Positions 45,229-56,480 of a stretch of 64,000 nt of DNA are shown in pieces. Numbering within the stretch: position 1 is the stretch's first letter; every line of letters begins with the position of its first letter. Source of the DNA: Lunularia cruciata (Eukaryota > Streptophyta > Marchantiopsida > Lunulariales > Lunulariaceae); contig OX419756.1 in assembly GCA_948567375.1 (NCBI GenBank), forward strand, positions 10,173,001 through 10,237,000. The letters run 5' to 3'. A program made the position numbers and the translations under genes. Below the pieces are notes generated by a model, which was not told the origin of the DNA, did not search any database, and saw nothing but the letters and a program-made list of their open reading frames with translations.

Positions 45229-46340
45229 ATGGGAAGACCCCATAAAGCCAAAGCTGGACTGATAAAACCAAAGCTGGACAGAAGATCAATCACAGAAGGC
45301 TCTTATGCTTTTCTAGCTGCCGTAGCCGCTGCAATAGGCGAAACAGCGCACTTCTGTTCTCGGAATGATTTGCAGTTTGATGTTATTAATCACAGTTCCA
45401 TTCCTAAAGCCAAAACTGGTACAGGGCTACTGCATCCCGCTTTTAGTTATTCCATATGTCCTATTCATCAGAGGAATTCGAAGAGATCGATATCTCGATA
45501 AAATGTGATGGTTGGCCTTCTGATGGACTGACTCGGTACTAAAAGTTCTTGGAGTTTGAAGCGCGGGTGTAAAACTTCTGTAAGAAGATAGCCGAGGTTG
45601 TCTCCAGGAGTCTTCCCATTTGCGTGAGTAAAGAATGGTGGTGCTAGTTCCAACTTGTCCTCTTTACTGAATCGGTGACCGTCCGTCCTACATCTGACAA
45701 TCAACTGCACATGAATTGTCCAAGAAGACCTCGCTGTGTCAAACCTCGACAAAGACTTCAAGGTCTCTTTGTGATTTTCCTGTGTGCGCTATTTTCTCAC
45801 TGTGATTTCCTTATCAATTTCCTTAACAACTGTGATTTCCAATTGTGCTTCACCGCACCGTCTGAACGCTCACCGATGAAGAACTGACAGAAGGCAAGAT
45901 GATCTTTCCGCAACACTTCCACGATATTTTAGGCATGTCAGAACCTGCGATGCTCGACGCTTGTGACAATCTTATTTCTATTACAGTAGGAACCCTAGAT
46001 TCAAACCGCCTTGAGCTTGGGCTGTGCCAGTTGACGAGTGATTCCCCCTGAATCCTCATTATATATAAATTAGTGCATAATGAACAGAAGGTCATCTCTC
46101 GAACTGATTTGCTTCCGGGTTCCAATCCTATCTTAGCATCCGAGTTCGAAATTGGTCTCGTGGTTGAGAGGGATTCCAAGGCTGTCATGGCTTTCGGTAC
46201 GGCTACCATTGTGCTTGTATTTGTCTGCAATATAGACATGAGCTCTGATCGTCCGATGCCATCAAGAATTTCTGAGGACAACGCTGGAGAAGAACCTACT
46301 ACCAACAGCACGAAATTGAATTCGAAAAGATTCCCATGAC
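45229..46340 (+). pseudogene. Exon-like remnants of an unidentified nuclear gene
   Basis: Several plus-strand pieces look coding by composition. 45229-45501 includes SYAFLAAVAAAIGETAHFCSR. About 45880-46048 includes DEELTEGKMIFPQHFHDILG and then MLDACDNLISITVGTLD. 46073-46339 includes SRTDLLPGSNPILASEFEIG and NAGEEPTTNSTK. They are in different frames and separated by intron-like sequence (for example ttttctcactgtgatttcc near 45790). I do not recognise the protein. They may belong with the repeat ORF at 46384 and the mini-exons at 47.7-48.1 kb as one decayed gene. Base composition is clearly less AT-rich than the 42-45 kb stretch. Confidence 0.4.
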
Positions 46341-46383
46341 AACTGTCTGTCCACCATCTGCAGGCTCAGTAAAGAAAACTTCT

Positions 46384-46765
46384 ATGATAAGAAACGTCGA
46401 GACACTATTACCCCTCCTCCGTCGCATCCCATCGGAGGTTACTTCGACTCTAAACCACGGGACACTCCAAACATCCCGTCATATACGAACGGAGGGTCAT
46501 ATGTTTACTATCACCCTGAAGGCCACTTCGACGACCGAAAACCTCAAGACGATGTCACTCCTCCAACTCATTCCAGCGGACGCCACTTGGATGAGAAACC
46601 TCGATATGATATTGTTCCTCCGTCTCATGCAAGTGGCAGCCAGTTCGATACAAGAAACCTCGGGATGATAGGCTTACTCCGTCGCCTCCGTGTGGTGGGG
46701 GATACTTTGGGCCGGAAGCTCGGGGCACTGCCCTTCCTCCATCTGCCTTAAATGATGGTCTTTGA
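46384..46765 (+). pseudogene. ORF with about 20-residue PPSH/KPRDD tandem repeats
   Basis: From tat gat aag at 46384 the plus frame encodes about five imperfect repeats of roughly 20 residues, such as PPSHPIGGYFDSKPRD, PPTHSSGRHLDEKPRYD and PPSHASGSQFDTR. One missing A near 46655 shifts the frame. With the shift, the repeats go on (KPRDDRLTPSPPCGGGYFG, then PPSALNDG) to TGA at 46763-46765. The frame is preceded by ccatctgcag, a plausible 3' splice site near 46363. The repeats are Pro/Asp/Arg-rich and likely disordered. The parent protein is not recognised. Confidence 0.55.
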
Positions 46766-47650
46766 ACCGTTGTATTCGCTGGCTGGGAAGCGTGAGGTCC
46801 AATTGAGGGAATGCCCATCAGCGCTTCATATCAATCAGCCGCTGTGGCAATCAATACGATGGTGATGTTCACTGATACTTCACCGAGGAATAGCGATCTG
46901 TAAACTTGCTAGATAATGTCAAGATCTTCAATATGCTTTTCAAGCCACCTCGAAGTCGAAAGGGGTGAGATATACATAGCTGCAGTCAGTTCTGTTCAGA
47001 TATACATAGCTGCCATTCAGGTCGATATCGATTAGCTGCAGAGAGATGGATAAAACTAACTTGCGGATCGACATCCGTGATTCAAGAATACTTAATTCTC
47101 TTCTTTGAATGGAGCTCAACTCCTTACAACGACTTGAGGCTTTTTCCGCCAACAACCTTTGTTTGAGTCCTGATCAAGCAAAGCTGGAACGTTCTACCAA
47201 TAGACTTTTCCAAGGCGCCTTACGTTTGCTTAAAGTTTCGTGGTAAGAGGGCCTGGATACAAGAGGAGCCAAGACAGGATTGGATAGTGACTATGCATAT
47301 CCTGTCTTGACCAATCAAGGATGTTATCATATAATGCGGTCTAGGTCTTGCAAAGGTTGTGATCAATTGGGTGAGGTGCCAAGTGAAGATCTTTGCTCAA
47401 TTGATAGGAGTTCTTGAGAAAAGATGTTCAAAGAAAGTAGCTTTAGCATTCAAAAGGGAAGTAGTTTGTTGATGTTTAAAGATATTCATCAAAGCTCCTA
47501 CAAGAGCTTTGTAGGCAGGATCCTTGTAAGAAAGTTCGCAAAGGTGGAGAAACCACTACGGCCGTGCCTGGTAGAGAGAAGGTGCAAACTGGTTTCGGGA
47601 ACACCCTAGCCATGACCTCTGTGGACATGATAAGTCCGACTAGATTGTGA
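46766..47650. other. No clear gene; possible introns and UTR
   Basis: About 900 bp has only short frames. A 14-bp motif, gatatacatagctg, is repeated at about 46970 and 46999. Nothing else can be supported. Confidence 0.4.
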
Positions 47651-47659
47651 CCCTTGATC

Positions 47660-48110
47660 GCCGAGAATAGAACTTTCCATACTTCCTGAATGTAAGAAAA
47701 CCATTCAGGTGTATTGTTCGACCTTGCGGATGAATAATGATTTACTCTTTCTGTAACGCACTGACAATTTCCTAACTTCTTATTGCAGCCGCAGGACATT
47801 GATACAAGGTTTCCTCATTCTTTCTAAGCGTAAGTAAACCATGCAGGTGTTTATTTCGATCTTGCGGATGAATAATGACTTACTCACTCTGTGAGTAAGT
47901 CAGTCGCACTCATAATTTCCTAACTTCTTGTTGCAGCTGCAGGACATAGATACAAGGTTTCCTCATTCTTTCTGAATGTAAGTAAACCATTCCCGTGTTT
48001 TGTTCGACCTTGTGGATGAAATGACTTACTCATTCTGTAAAGCAGTCACAATTCCCTAAGGTCTTCTTCTACCTATAGGACATAGATACAAGGCTTCCTC
48101 TTCAGGTATC
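47660..48110 (+). repeat. Tandemly repeated mini-exon/intron unit (about 140 bp, 3-4 copies)
   Basis: A unit recurs with the core gacatagatacaagg. Exon-like cores lie at 47789-47829, 47937-47977 and 48079-48105, plus an upstream partial exon ending at 47691. The two central copies are 41 nt. Each is preceded by ttcctaacttcttattgcag or its close variant (branch-like ctaac, pyrimidine tract, AG) and followed by GTAAGT. The first 5' site is GTAAGA and the last is GTATCA. Intron-like spacers are about 100-110 nt. This is how a tandem exon duplication would look. The gene is unknown. Confidence 0.65.
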
Positions 48111-48414
48111 AATAACATGTCCATGAGCGCAGGAAACTGTTGAATATGAGTTCCAATATTTGATACTGCTTTCATGTCGATTTTGGTGTTGTCGAGAACC
48201 TCTCTTCAACGAGTAGTAGCGAGCACTATCGAATCGCATAAGCTTTATGGAAACAGGGAGAGGATAAGAATTGATGGCCTTGAGTATGGATTCAACTCCC
48301 CAACGAAGAAGAGTCCTAGTGTGACGTGAAAACGATCAGTCGTTGCATAGTGGACAGTCGCACGACTGGGTTGGATGAGGCGACTCGTGATCAGGGTTCG
48401 ATTGTCGTCCATAG

Positions 48415-48627
48415 GTGTCGGAAGAATCAGAGACCGCTCTGCACATCGAGGCTTTGGCAGAACCAGGATTTAGTTTAGTCGGGACCATTCACTGCCTCCC
48501 GCGCCCTCATCGAGAAATAATAAAGCTCATAAACCTTGGATCTTTGCTTCATGAGGCCCTTTCTTCAATTGTGGGCGAGAATACGCACATTACATTTATT
48601 TTCATTCTCTCGAAAACTCATAAATAA
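48415..48627 (+). pseudogene. Short open frame at the left edge of duplicate B
   Basis: The frame (70 codons) starts in sequence shared with A (ESETALHIEALAEPGFS), where A is broken by stops, and continues into B-specific sequence (REIIKLINLGSLLHEALSSIVG). It might be an exon edge; no family is recognised. Confidence 0.3.
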
Positions 48628-48629
48628 AT

Positions 48630-49530
48630 AAAAAACTGATAGGACACGAGCCGAAATGGCTGAGAAAAAACTCCATTACAGAGAACCCTTCTTTCTCAGC
48701 CGGCGAGGTACGCCCGGAATTGTGGGCCTGGTGTAAGGCCTGAGGACGAAGGAAAGACAAAGTCTAGACCCGCGGCCCAAAGGCAAAGAAGTGTTCTGCG
48801 GACGGTCCGAAGAACACTTCTCCGAAAGAAGGGCCGAATGGTTCGACATGAAGACCCAATAGGGGAGAGGCGCGTCTTCGACCCGGGTAAAATTTCTTAG
48901 CAGGGTTGTATTTTTTATGGTTATTTGTGGTATATCCGTCAAGTGGTCTATGAATGACTCTAATTTATTGATGCTTCAAATGAAATAAGAAAAGGCAAAT
49001 ACACTATGACAAATAGTTGCTGGAAGGGAAAAGGTGCGCCAAGTTAGTAACAACGTGTCCCCGGCGACAAGCCGACACGGAGTGTTCTGTGTAAAGCGTC
49101 CCACTATCCTCGCGGGGAAAACCCAAGGGGTATTGTAGCATGTAGGTGAGAAGGGGAACAGGCAAAAAACAAATAGAATTCGCTACAAAATCCAGCTAAC
49201 GGGGCGTCCAGTGGGCAGAAGACGATTCAAAAAGCTAAGCGAAGTCGGCCAAATCTATTATTTTAACCTACACGTTCCAGGATTTTCAGGATCTCCTCAT
49301 GAGACCGTCCGGCTCTTTGTGGTTCCTGACACAAGCCCAAGCCGCCTTCATCCTGAACAAGTTTAGTCATATTAGCTAAATATGCGTCATTTAGCGAAGG
49401 TGTCATTAGGGATGAGGATTCCAGAGTATTAATTATCTATATTTATCTACAAATCCTCGGAATTTAGTCATATTAGCGAACCGGTTGTTATGCCAATAGC
49501 AGCGCCGGGTAGCTAAGTTGGTATGGACCT
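48630..49530. other. B-specific block, GC-rich, organelle-like in texture
   Basis: This block is absent from A. 48640-48900 is locally GC-rich with repeated short motifs (agaagtgttctgcgg and agaacacttct form an inverted pair near 48787-48822). Its texture reminds me of plant mitochondrial intergenic DNA, but I cannot name a gene in it. The remainder (48950-49530) has no coding signal. Confidence 0.3.
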
Positions 49531-49908
49531 TACTGTAGGTCCCCGATTCATTATTATAGAACCCGCACCACCCTACCTGGACGATTCCGCAGGCCATTCC
49601 GAATCCAGGAATGGATATAAAGTGAGCCTGGGCAATGGCTGAGTGACATAAATGGCTGAGTGACATCTGAGAAGGATGCGGGACCTGTTATGAGGTACAA
49701 TTCCCATATGTACGTGTGCGAATATCGTATGAAACTTCTACTCTCATCACAACTGATTCTCGAAACTGGATAATCTGCCACTTGAGAAGATGCTTCACTG
49801 GCTCGAGCATGAATTCATCGGCTTACTGAAGATTAAGACCTCGGGGGCCGCGTCCGTGGCTTACGACGGCCGTTTGAAACTGCTTCGACCGTGTAAAACA
49901 GGTTTTGT

Positions 49909-50055
49909 AAAGTGGCACTCTCCCACATAGCGGTGCACTGTAAGATTATTCGGCACGTTATTGCGGACGAAACAATTTGTTCTGCAGTCTCTTGGGCCAA
50001 TTCAGATGTTGTAGCGTACCCGTCAAGCCCTCCGCAACAGTTTAGTAACTTCATA
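49909..50055 (+). pseudogene. Exon-like segment, copy B
   Basis: The plus frame reads KVALSHIAVHCKIIRHVI and then SAVSWANSDVVAYPSSPP, equivalent to 10723-10857. It is open for 45-50 codons without a start. No family is recognised. Confidence 0.4.
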
Positions 50056-50409
50056 TAAATTTGTGAATTCTGGCCTGAACTTCCAAACTGTCACATAAAC
50101 GATACGTCCTAATCGGTTCCTACTTGTGCTAGGGTGGATTAGTTTAGCTTTTAGGAGGTACTGGACATTTAACTCGTTAGAATTTATCCGATTCCTGGGC
50201 AAGTGTCAATTAGTGTAAGATTTTCGTGCGCTGGTTCATTTTGGTACCTTTGCAAATCTGGGTTTCATCGTTTGATCAATCAATATCTCGCGAAGCTGCA
50301 GCTGCGGCTGCTGCTCACCCTGTTGTTGGATCAACATGTTTGTGTGCAGCACGGCAGCAGCGGGCAAAGTTGTAAAACGTATGAATGAACTCACTGCCGT
50401 GCTTTGCAG

Positions 50410-50621
50410 CTCCTAAATTTGAGATCGACCAACACTTGTCTGAAACGTTGCAATTGGCCGAGCGAGAGCCAGCGACAGAATATCAAGCAGACCTCTCAGG
50501 AGTGGCGATACCAACGAGCAAGTGCTCTCGCAGTTTTGATGCTTGGTATATATTTCTCAAGGAAGCAAATCGAACTGAGATTGCCTGGTCGGATGGCACG
50601 AATTGCCTTCCCCTGCTTTAA
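50410..50621 (+). pseudogene. Candidate terminal exon, copy B
   Basis: After gtgctttgcag (a good 3' splice site) the plus frame is open for about 70 codons. It contains PKFEIDQHLSETLQLAERE, then FDAWYIFLKEANRTEIAW, and ends at a TAA near 50621. The A equivalent has a stop and frameshift. This is the best exon candidate in the duplicated block, but the gene is not recognised. Confidence 0.45.
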
Positions 50622-51949
50622 CTCCTGCAGTTTCACTCCTGCATCCAACTTTGTTGTGTTTTTCTGTCAGTCAATGCCAAATCATGCATGTTGGTGAGAA
50701 TTTGAAGACTAAACAGAAAAGATTAACTACATAATACTGGAGAAATTAGAGATAGTTGGTCATGTCCTGGTAGAAACTTAGTATATGTGTTCGACAAGGA
50801 TACTATTTCGCCAGATTGTGCTATACTTGTTCACAGGACAACTGAATCCGTGCCGCAGCCATTAGAAACCAAAAAACAAATGCTGCTTATACATATGAAC
50901 AATTCAAGGTCCTTCAAAGCTTGAATCACTAGAATACCGGAGCAGAGCATGCAAATCGACAGTGATCACTGGCACTACAGGAAGATTACCGAATAAGGAG
51001 CAGAGGAAAACAACCAACAACGAATAGAAATGGTCGTTCATCATAGTTCGCTCCTAACGCTCCTAAATCGATGCAGAAAAAAGTAAAACTAGGATAGACA
51101 GGACAGCCCTTCCAAAGGCGAATTTTAATATCTCAATTCTACAGATGCAATTACTCAAACATCCGGTTTTTTATTTATAAATACAGAGGTGGCTAAGCGG
51201 ATGCGGATATTGCGGTCTCTATGACAAGAACTGTGTACTGGTGACCAGTACATATGCACAACAACTGTCAGTCGACTTGTGCCTGTAGTATGCATACTGA
51301 AACTGGAGGTTCAACATATGAGGGAGTACGTCATGTGACTGCAGTAATGAATCGTGTATATCTAAAACGAGGGAACTGTGCAGAGAACCTATAGGCCGGG
51401 AGTATGTCCCCCCAACTATCAGAATCTACGTTCCGTATCATCACTCTGATATGCAATTGCTAATCCAGTGAGGATGGAGCTAGGCTAACTGTAAATCTGT
51501 ACAGGCTCACTTTGACAAAGGGTTTTTAATTTGAAGCCATCCCCCGAAGCTTCACCCGCACGCATGCAAAGTATACTGTGGAAATAAATTCTGTTCTCTT
51601 GCTAAATGGTAAGGCGTCCTGTCATTATTCAACGGTCTCAAGCGTGATGTTCCTAATCCTCATCATCTTCAGGGTTGACCGGGGGGAACATTGTCAAACG
51701 GATTCAATTAGCCATGACGGTGGGGAATCGCTGTTAAACACCACAACTCCTCTCGGGGCCTGAACATATATGACATACATAGCCACATGTTAGGCCTGAG
51801 TTTCTATATTGGTATTGATGGTAATAACTTGTGCAAATTAGTTCAGAGTCTTCAGACGAGGCCGTCAATCACTGCGTCCTGGTTGACAGCCTCGTATGAT
51901 TTCCAAACTTCTGTTGTCAAAGATTACTCGCAACAAATGAAACACGCAA

Positions 51950-52075
51950 TACCTCCTCGACATCCTCGATCTCCTCGATCTCCTCGATCCCCTCAATCTC
52001 CTCGATCCCCTCGATCCCCTCAATCTCCTCGATCCCCTCGATCCCCTCGACCTCCACGACCTCCTCGACCTCAGC
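51950..52075. repeat. Expanded cctcgatcc microsatellite (copy B)
   Basis: About thirteen 9-bp units (cctcgatcc and cctcaatct variants) lie where A has about seven. All units keep the 9-bp period, so any frame through them stays open on both strands. Confidence 0.9.
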
Positions 52076-54111
52076 CATCTCAAGCTGTAGACGTGTAAAT
52101 CTACAAAGTTATTTGCAGCACGTTAATACTCTACAGATCACACCAACGCAACTGTTAATACTTCTGTCTAAGCGTCCATGAAGGTAAACAATGATCTGCT
52201 TACTGAGAAAACCCGTAAGCTTCTAGTAATTTAAAGTTCTGCTCTCTCCTCTTGTGGTCTAACCTCACCTTCAATTCTCTGGCGCTCACACCTCTTTCAG
52301 CAGCACTGTTCTCTTCGAACTACTTGTAATTTTACTCAGCTGCTCGAAAGATAGGTGTACAAATCTGCAGATAAGCTTTCTCCAAAATATTTTGACTGTG
52401 AATGACCAGTATCTGCACGCTTTTCTGAACTGATAGAGTTGTGTTGGTGGTGAAACTTCTGGATGCTGAGGCTTGATTTTATTGAGATCAAGCTGTGATT
52501 TATACTCTTGTGATCTGTCTAATCTTGCCATGCTATTCTATGTCTTCCATACCTCTGCTCTATCTTTTCAGGAGATTCAACTTCCACTCAACTGCTCAAA
52601 ACACAGCCCACCAACCAGCACATGAGATTTTTTTACGTTTTTGATTCTTGACTCTTTGCGGTCAGCGATCTCTGAACGCTGTTCTGCATTGAAAAACAGG
52701 GACATCACATGGTAATTCTGAACAATTAGAAATAAGAGCCCTGCCAGGCCTATGCCTGAGAGTCAATCGTTCTCACGCGATGATAGTTGAATAAGGTTCA
52801 GTATGCACAATAGCTGCTTCTATCTGAACCTCAAATCTGACTTCCTTTGACTCGGATATGGAATTCTGGGGTGGTCAGCGGAATTGAGAGCTGAACAACT
52901 TATGTAATATATCATCGATCCAGTACAAAACGGACTTCAGTTTCTTCTCAGTTTGCCAAGTTTCAGAAATTGTAAACTTCTCGGAGGTGGTTTCTGCTAC
53001 CATTGTGTGAACTATCAGTATACTATGTTCATTATGAACTATCCAGACTAGCTATAGATTCAGCTCATTATTACAATAGCTAATCTGGTCCAAACTTATT
53101 GTTGTCATTTTCCTTGCTATCATGAAGTCCTTGTCACGAGTCGAGGACCTGCAGATGATGAAATGCAATTGTGAAAACCTCACCAAGTCGTGATAATTTC
53201 ATTAGTCAACCGCTTTGAACTCTATGACAAGGAACTACGAGAATAAGGGACCTAAGGGTCTTGAGGTCAAGTAGAAGGTGCGCGGTGTGACATGTTTCAG
53301 GGTTTTTGCATTCGTCGTCCTCATGGGAGAGGGAGAAAGAGGGCGGCAATTCGTATCCTTTTGCCAGTAATTTATCCTTATAAAGACTCAATACTACTGC
53401 GAACTCGCAACAGCAGCGACATGTACGTCGGAGTCAATTAGGTGGAGACGCGTCGGTAATTGTTCACGATGACAATAGTCTTTTGGAGCAAACACAAATT
53501 AAGACCCGTCAGGAAGGTCAGGAAAGTGGCAAGACATACCAGGCTCAATTGAAACAGCACGGTTACCACGGTCATCATTCCTCGGTGAGGCCACGTGAAT
53601 CTGACTGAGGACATTCCATAGTTTTCTATTTGTGTCTTGAGATGCAATCAGCGTTTGATAATTTATTCGTCTAGATCATTTCCTAATGATTATGTATCCA
53701 ATTGTCTGTTTGCAGCCAGCCCCCGCCCTGTTTAACGTTGGAAGGCTCTATGAGCTAGGTTCAGTCAGTTAGTGAAACATTAATCCTTGCAACTCCTATA
53801 ACGAATACTACCTCTAATCTTGCGGGAACTATATCAGGACCTTTGTAATAGCAGTGCTAGACAAAGTGATATAGTTTTGAATCAGAAGACGCTTTTCTCA
53901 TACCGCTTCCACGTTAGAATTACCCCATGTTAGCCCCATGTTACCTTTTTTGTCTCTCCCTTGTACGGCTTGATGGGTCTTCCCATCCTTCATTTTTCCT
54001 ACGCGGTCGCCTTTTTTCTCTTAGAAGTACGAAGTCCTGAACTCTTATGGTCCACGCACCGGAATCATTACAGATCTGGAATGCTTTTCTATGTACATAA
54101 TAAGTACAAAA

Positions 54112-54417
54112 TGACATGAGGAATCCCCGGATAGATGGAGACTTTCGGCTGGGGATTTCATCTGTCCCCTGTCATTATGATGTTGTATGTAATGTTGCAT
54201 CGCCTACTTTTAGGAGAAGACGGCATTATTATAGTATGAACTGAAAAACGGGAATGGAAACGCCAAAGTTCACCGAAGAATGGAAAAGTTTTCCGGGGCA
54301 CAAGTCCTGTTCATTTATTTATTTAATGTTTTATTGGAAGAAAAATTATACAAGTAGGTTGAGTCACTCTTCACCATCAATTTGAAATGGTGACTAAACT
54401 TTCTTGCGTACACTAAC
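54112..54417 (-). repeat. Truncated copia LTR at the end of duplicate B
   Basis: The sequence tgacatgaggaatccccgg to gtgactaaactttcttgcg matches 58478-58780. It is cut at about 54417. The left junction (aagtacaaaa then tgacatg) is the same as in duplicate C, so both descend from one insertion. Confidence 0.8.
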
Positions 54418-54943
54418 CTGATGTTGATCTTAGATCTGATGGAAGAGGAAGGTCAAAAGTCGAAAAGAAGATTATCTCGTAGTATCTCCCTGTTTTTGGA
54501 TGACTCACCCACCTCGTCAAGCTCATCCTCGTCCCCAAAAGAGGGTGATAAGCCAAGGAAGAATCAATGAAGGATGAGTCAGAAAATATTGCAAACTCTA
54601 GAGTGTCTAAGTTGGAGACTTTGATAAAGGAGTCTACAGACTTCAAGATCCAAATGGTGGGGGTAAGGGATATACGGAAATCCCCCACATTTGGAAGATA
54701 AGAAAGAGCTTCAGCTGGTAAGGTTGTTTAGAGAAGAAATCTTGCAGTTGAAGGTGTGGTTGTCTCAATATGAAGAGGAAGCCAAAGTACTTTGGGTTGA
54801 TGCAGTGACCAAAAACAACACTTGGATGATTTGTACGAGAGCTTCAAGCAACATGATGGCAATTTAGAGCACTAGAAGGAGGAATTCAAGGAGTAGAAGC
54901 CAAACCTCAAGAAGTTAAATAATTTAAACTTTGCCTAGACAAA
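54418..54943 (+). pseudogene. Ser-rich, coiled-coil-type coding remnant
   Basis: Plus frames broken by shifts encode LSRSISLFLDDSPTSS with a serine run at about 54490-54560, then SRVSKLETLIKESTDFKIQ near 54600-54650. It leads into the long open frame at 54944 and is probably its 5' part. Confidence 0.45.
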
Positions 54944-55477
54944 TTGAATCATCATAAGGTTCAGCTCAAAATGCATGAACAAGCCTTGGATGAGCTTAGA
55001 CAAGTCATAGTGGAGACAGATCTAGCTTGGGAGAGTGAGCTTGCAAGTAGAATGCAAGAAGAGCAGAGGCTTTATGATTTGGTGAAGCATGGCAAAGCTC
55101 AAGTTGCTCATGAGGAAGCAGAGAGAAGGAAGTTAGGGGTGAAGTATGTTAAGGAATTGCAGGTACTTCATACCAAGTTGGAGGAGGAGGTGACCCGAGG
55201 CAAGTCATACTTTGTGAAGGATGGTTTGGATATAGAGAGTGATATCACTGTCCAGCTGAATGCAATACTTAGTACTATGGCCAAGGCAAAGCTGGAAGAA
55301 GGCTATCTATGTGAGCTTAAGTTGCTTGTGCAGGAAACTAAGAGGAGGAAAACAAAGAACACAGAGTTGAATACATTGTTAAATTGCCTTAGAGATAGAG
55401 TAGATAGGAAGATGACTAAGGAAGGAAAGAACCTATGTCTTCGATTGCCTTTTTCCTTTTTGGTTAGACTAAGTTAA
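54944..55477 (+). CDS. 177-codon coiled-coil ORF, unidentified
   Basis: This is the longest open frame without a known domain. Residues 1-100 are charged and heptad-like (HEQALDELRQVIVETDLAWE, HEEAERRKLGVKYVKELQVL, TKLEEEVTRG), predicting a coiled coil. Residues 115-160 are basic (VQETKRRKTKNTELN). The C-terminus turns hydrophobic (LPFSFLVRLS), probably past a frameshift, because coding-like sequence continues to about 55700. Upstream sequence (54433-54940) also looks coding but broken. The ATG chosen is the first in frame. It may be a retroelement accessory protein or gag-tail, as in family C. It is unlikely to be a host gene. Confidence 0.4.
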   Translation: MNHHKVQLKMHEQALDELRQVIVETDLAWESELASRMQEEQRLYDLVKHGKAQVAHEEAERRKLGVKYVKELQVLHTKLEEEVTRGKSYFVKDGLDIESDITVQLNAILSTMAKAKLEEGYLCELKLLVQETKRRKTKNTELNTLLNCLRDRVDRKMTKEGKNLCLRLPFSFLVRLS

Positions 55478-56240
55478 AAGTGATATAGATAGTCTCATTC
55501 ATACTCTAAGTGAAACTAAAGTAGTTTGATCCAATCTAGTTGAGACCGGAGTGTAGGTGACTTTGGATGAGTTACCTAAACCATCTGAAATAGTTAGGAT
55601 AGAGGAGAAAGATATAGTTAGTACAATCCTGACTTCCATTTCAGTTCAGACTGAAGATGTGATAGCCATAGAAGTAGATGTAGATATAGTAGGTGATCCC
55701 AAGTGCAGGAGGTACTTGTAGGTAAACCTGGTTGAAGAAGCCAAGTCACGGTAGTACTCGTATTGGATTACAGTTACAAATCCAAAGTGGTAGTTTATCA
55801 CTTTGTATCTGAAGGAGTGGAATGCAATTCCAAGTGGAAGTCACTTCATGGTGAAGTAGACTTCTTTGAATCAACTGAATTATCATATTGAGATTGAATT
55901 GGAAAGTAATTCAAAAACTGTAATTTTTGGTGACACTAAATTGTGACAAGAGCTTTTGCTGACCGCTTGGCACTCTCTTCTGGGTGTGGTTTCTACCCAA
56001 GAGGCCAAAGGCAAAATCATGAAGAATTACATTATTACGTTTTCCTTTGTACTTAACCATCCCTGACCAATATCTCTATAGACACAAACAATTACTCACC
56101 ATTACTAGAAAAGTGGTACTTTTTGTGTTGTCACATGCCATGGCACTAAACATTAAATACGACTTTGGGTTTCAGCCAATGGGATCAGAATCCCTAGTGG
56201 ATCATAAAAATCCTAAAAACCTTGATCTGTAATGTGCATC
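55478..56240 (+). pseudogene. Decayed continuation of the coiled-coil unit
   Basis: Broken plus frames include EEKDIVSTILTSISVQTEDV near 55600-55680 and MALNIKYDFGFQPMGSES near 56140-56200. Stops every few dozen codons. No family is recognised. Confidence 0.35.
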
Positions 56241-56480
56241 ACTCAAGTGTAGTCCTAATCCTATCTTCCTAATCCTATAATTTTTAGAATAATTAGGTGC
56301 CTAATTTGAGTCAAAGGAGATTTCAATGTTACGCACCTAATCTAATTTTGGTGCACAACACCGTGTGCATGTAGAATTTTAAGTGCACTCCTCCTTGATT
56401 ATGTACAATTACAAGTGCTGACACAAGGGCCTACTATTGTACAATTCTAAGTGCCTAAAAACTGCCTAAGAGTGCTTGTC
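56241..56480. other. Possible family C terminal (LTR-like) sequence
   Basis: The repeated words gcacctaa, ttctaagtgc and gtacaatt are similar in style to 15740-15900. No gene is present. Confidence 0.3.

Larger units (their letters stand above)
48310..54111 (+). repeat. Segmental duplicate B (homologous to 10110-15725)
   Basis: This 5.8-kb block matches duplicate A in the same orientation, 38.2-38.4 kb downstream. Specific to B are the 48500-49530 block, a longer cctcgatcc microsatellite and a 94-bp insert at about 53922-54015. A's 11520-12345 and about 14425-14620 are absent. At 49630-49665 a 17-bp stretch (atggctgagtgacat) is locally duplicated. The right end meets a copia LTR at 54112. 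Confidence 0.88.

Noticed and set aside
45850-46311. 153-codon minus-strand frame
   Set aside because: It overlaps plus-strand exon-like sequence, has no recognisable domain and carries the composition of an antisense shadow.
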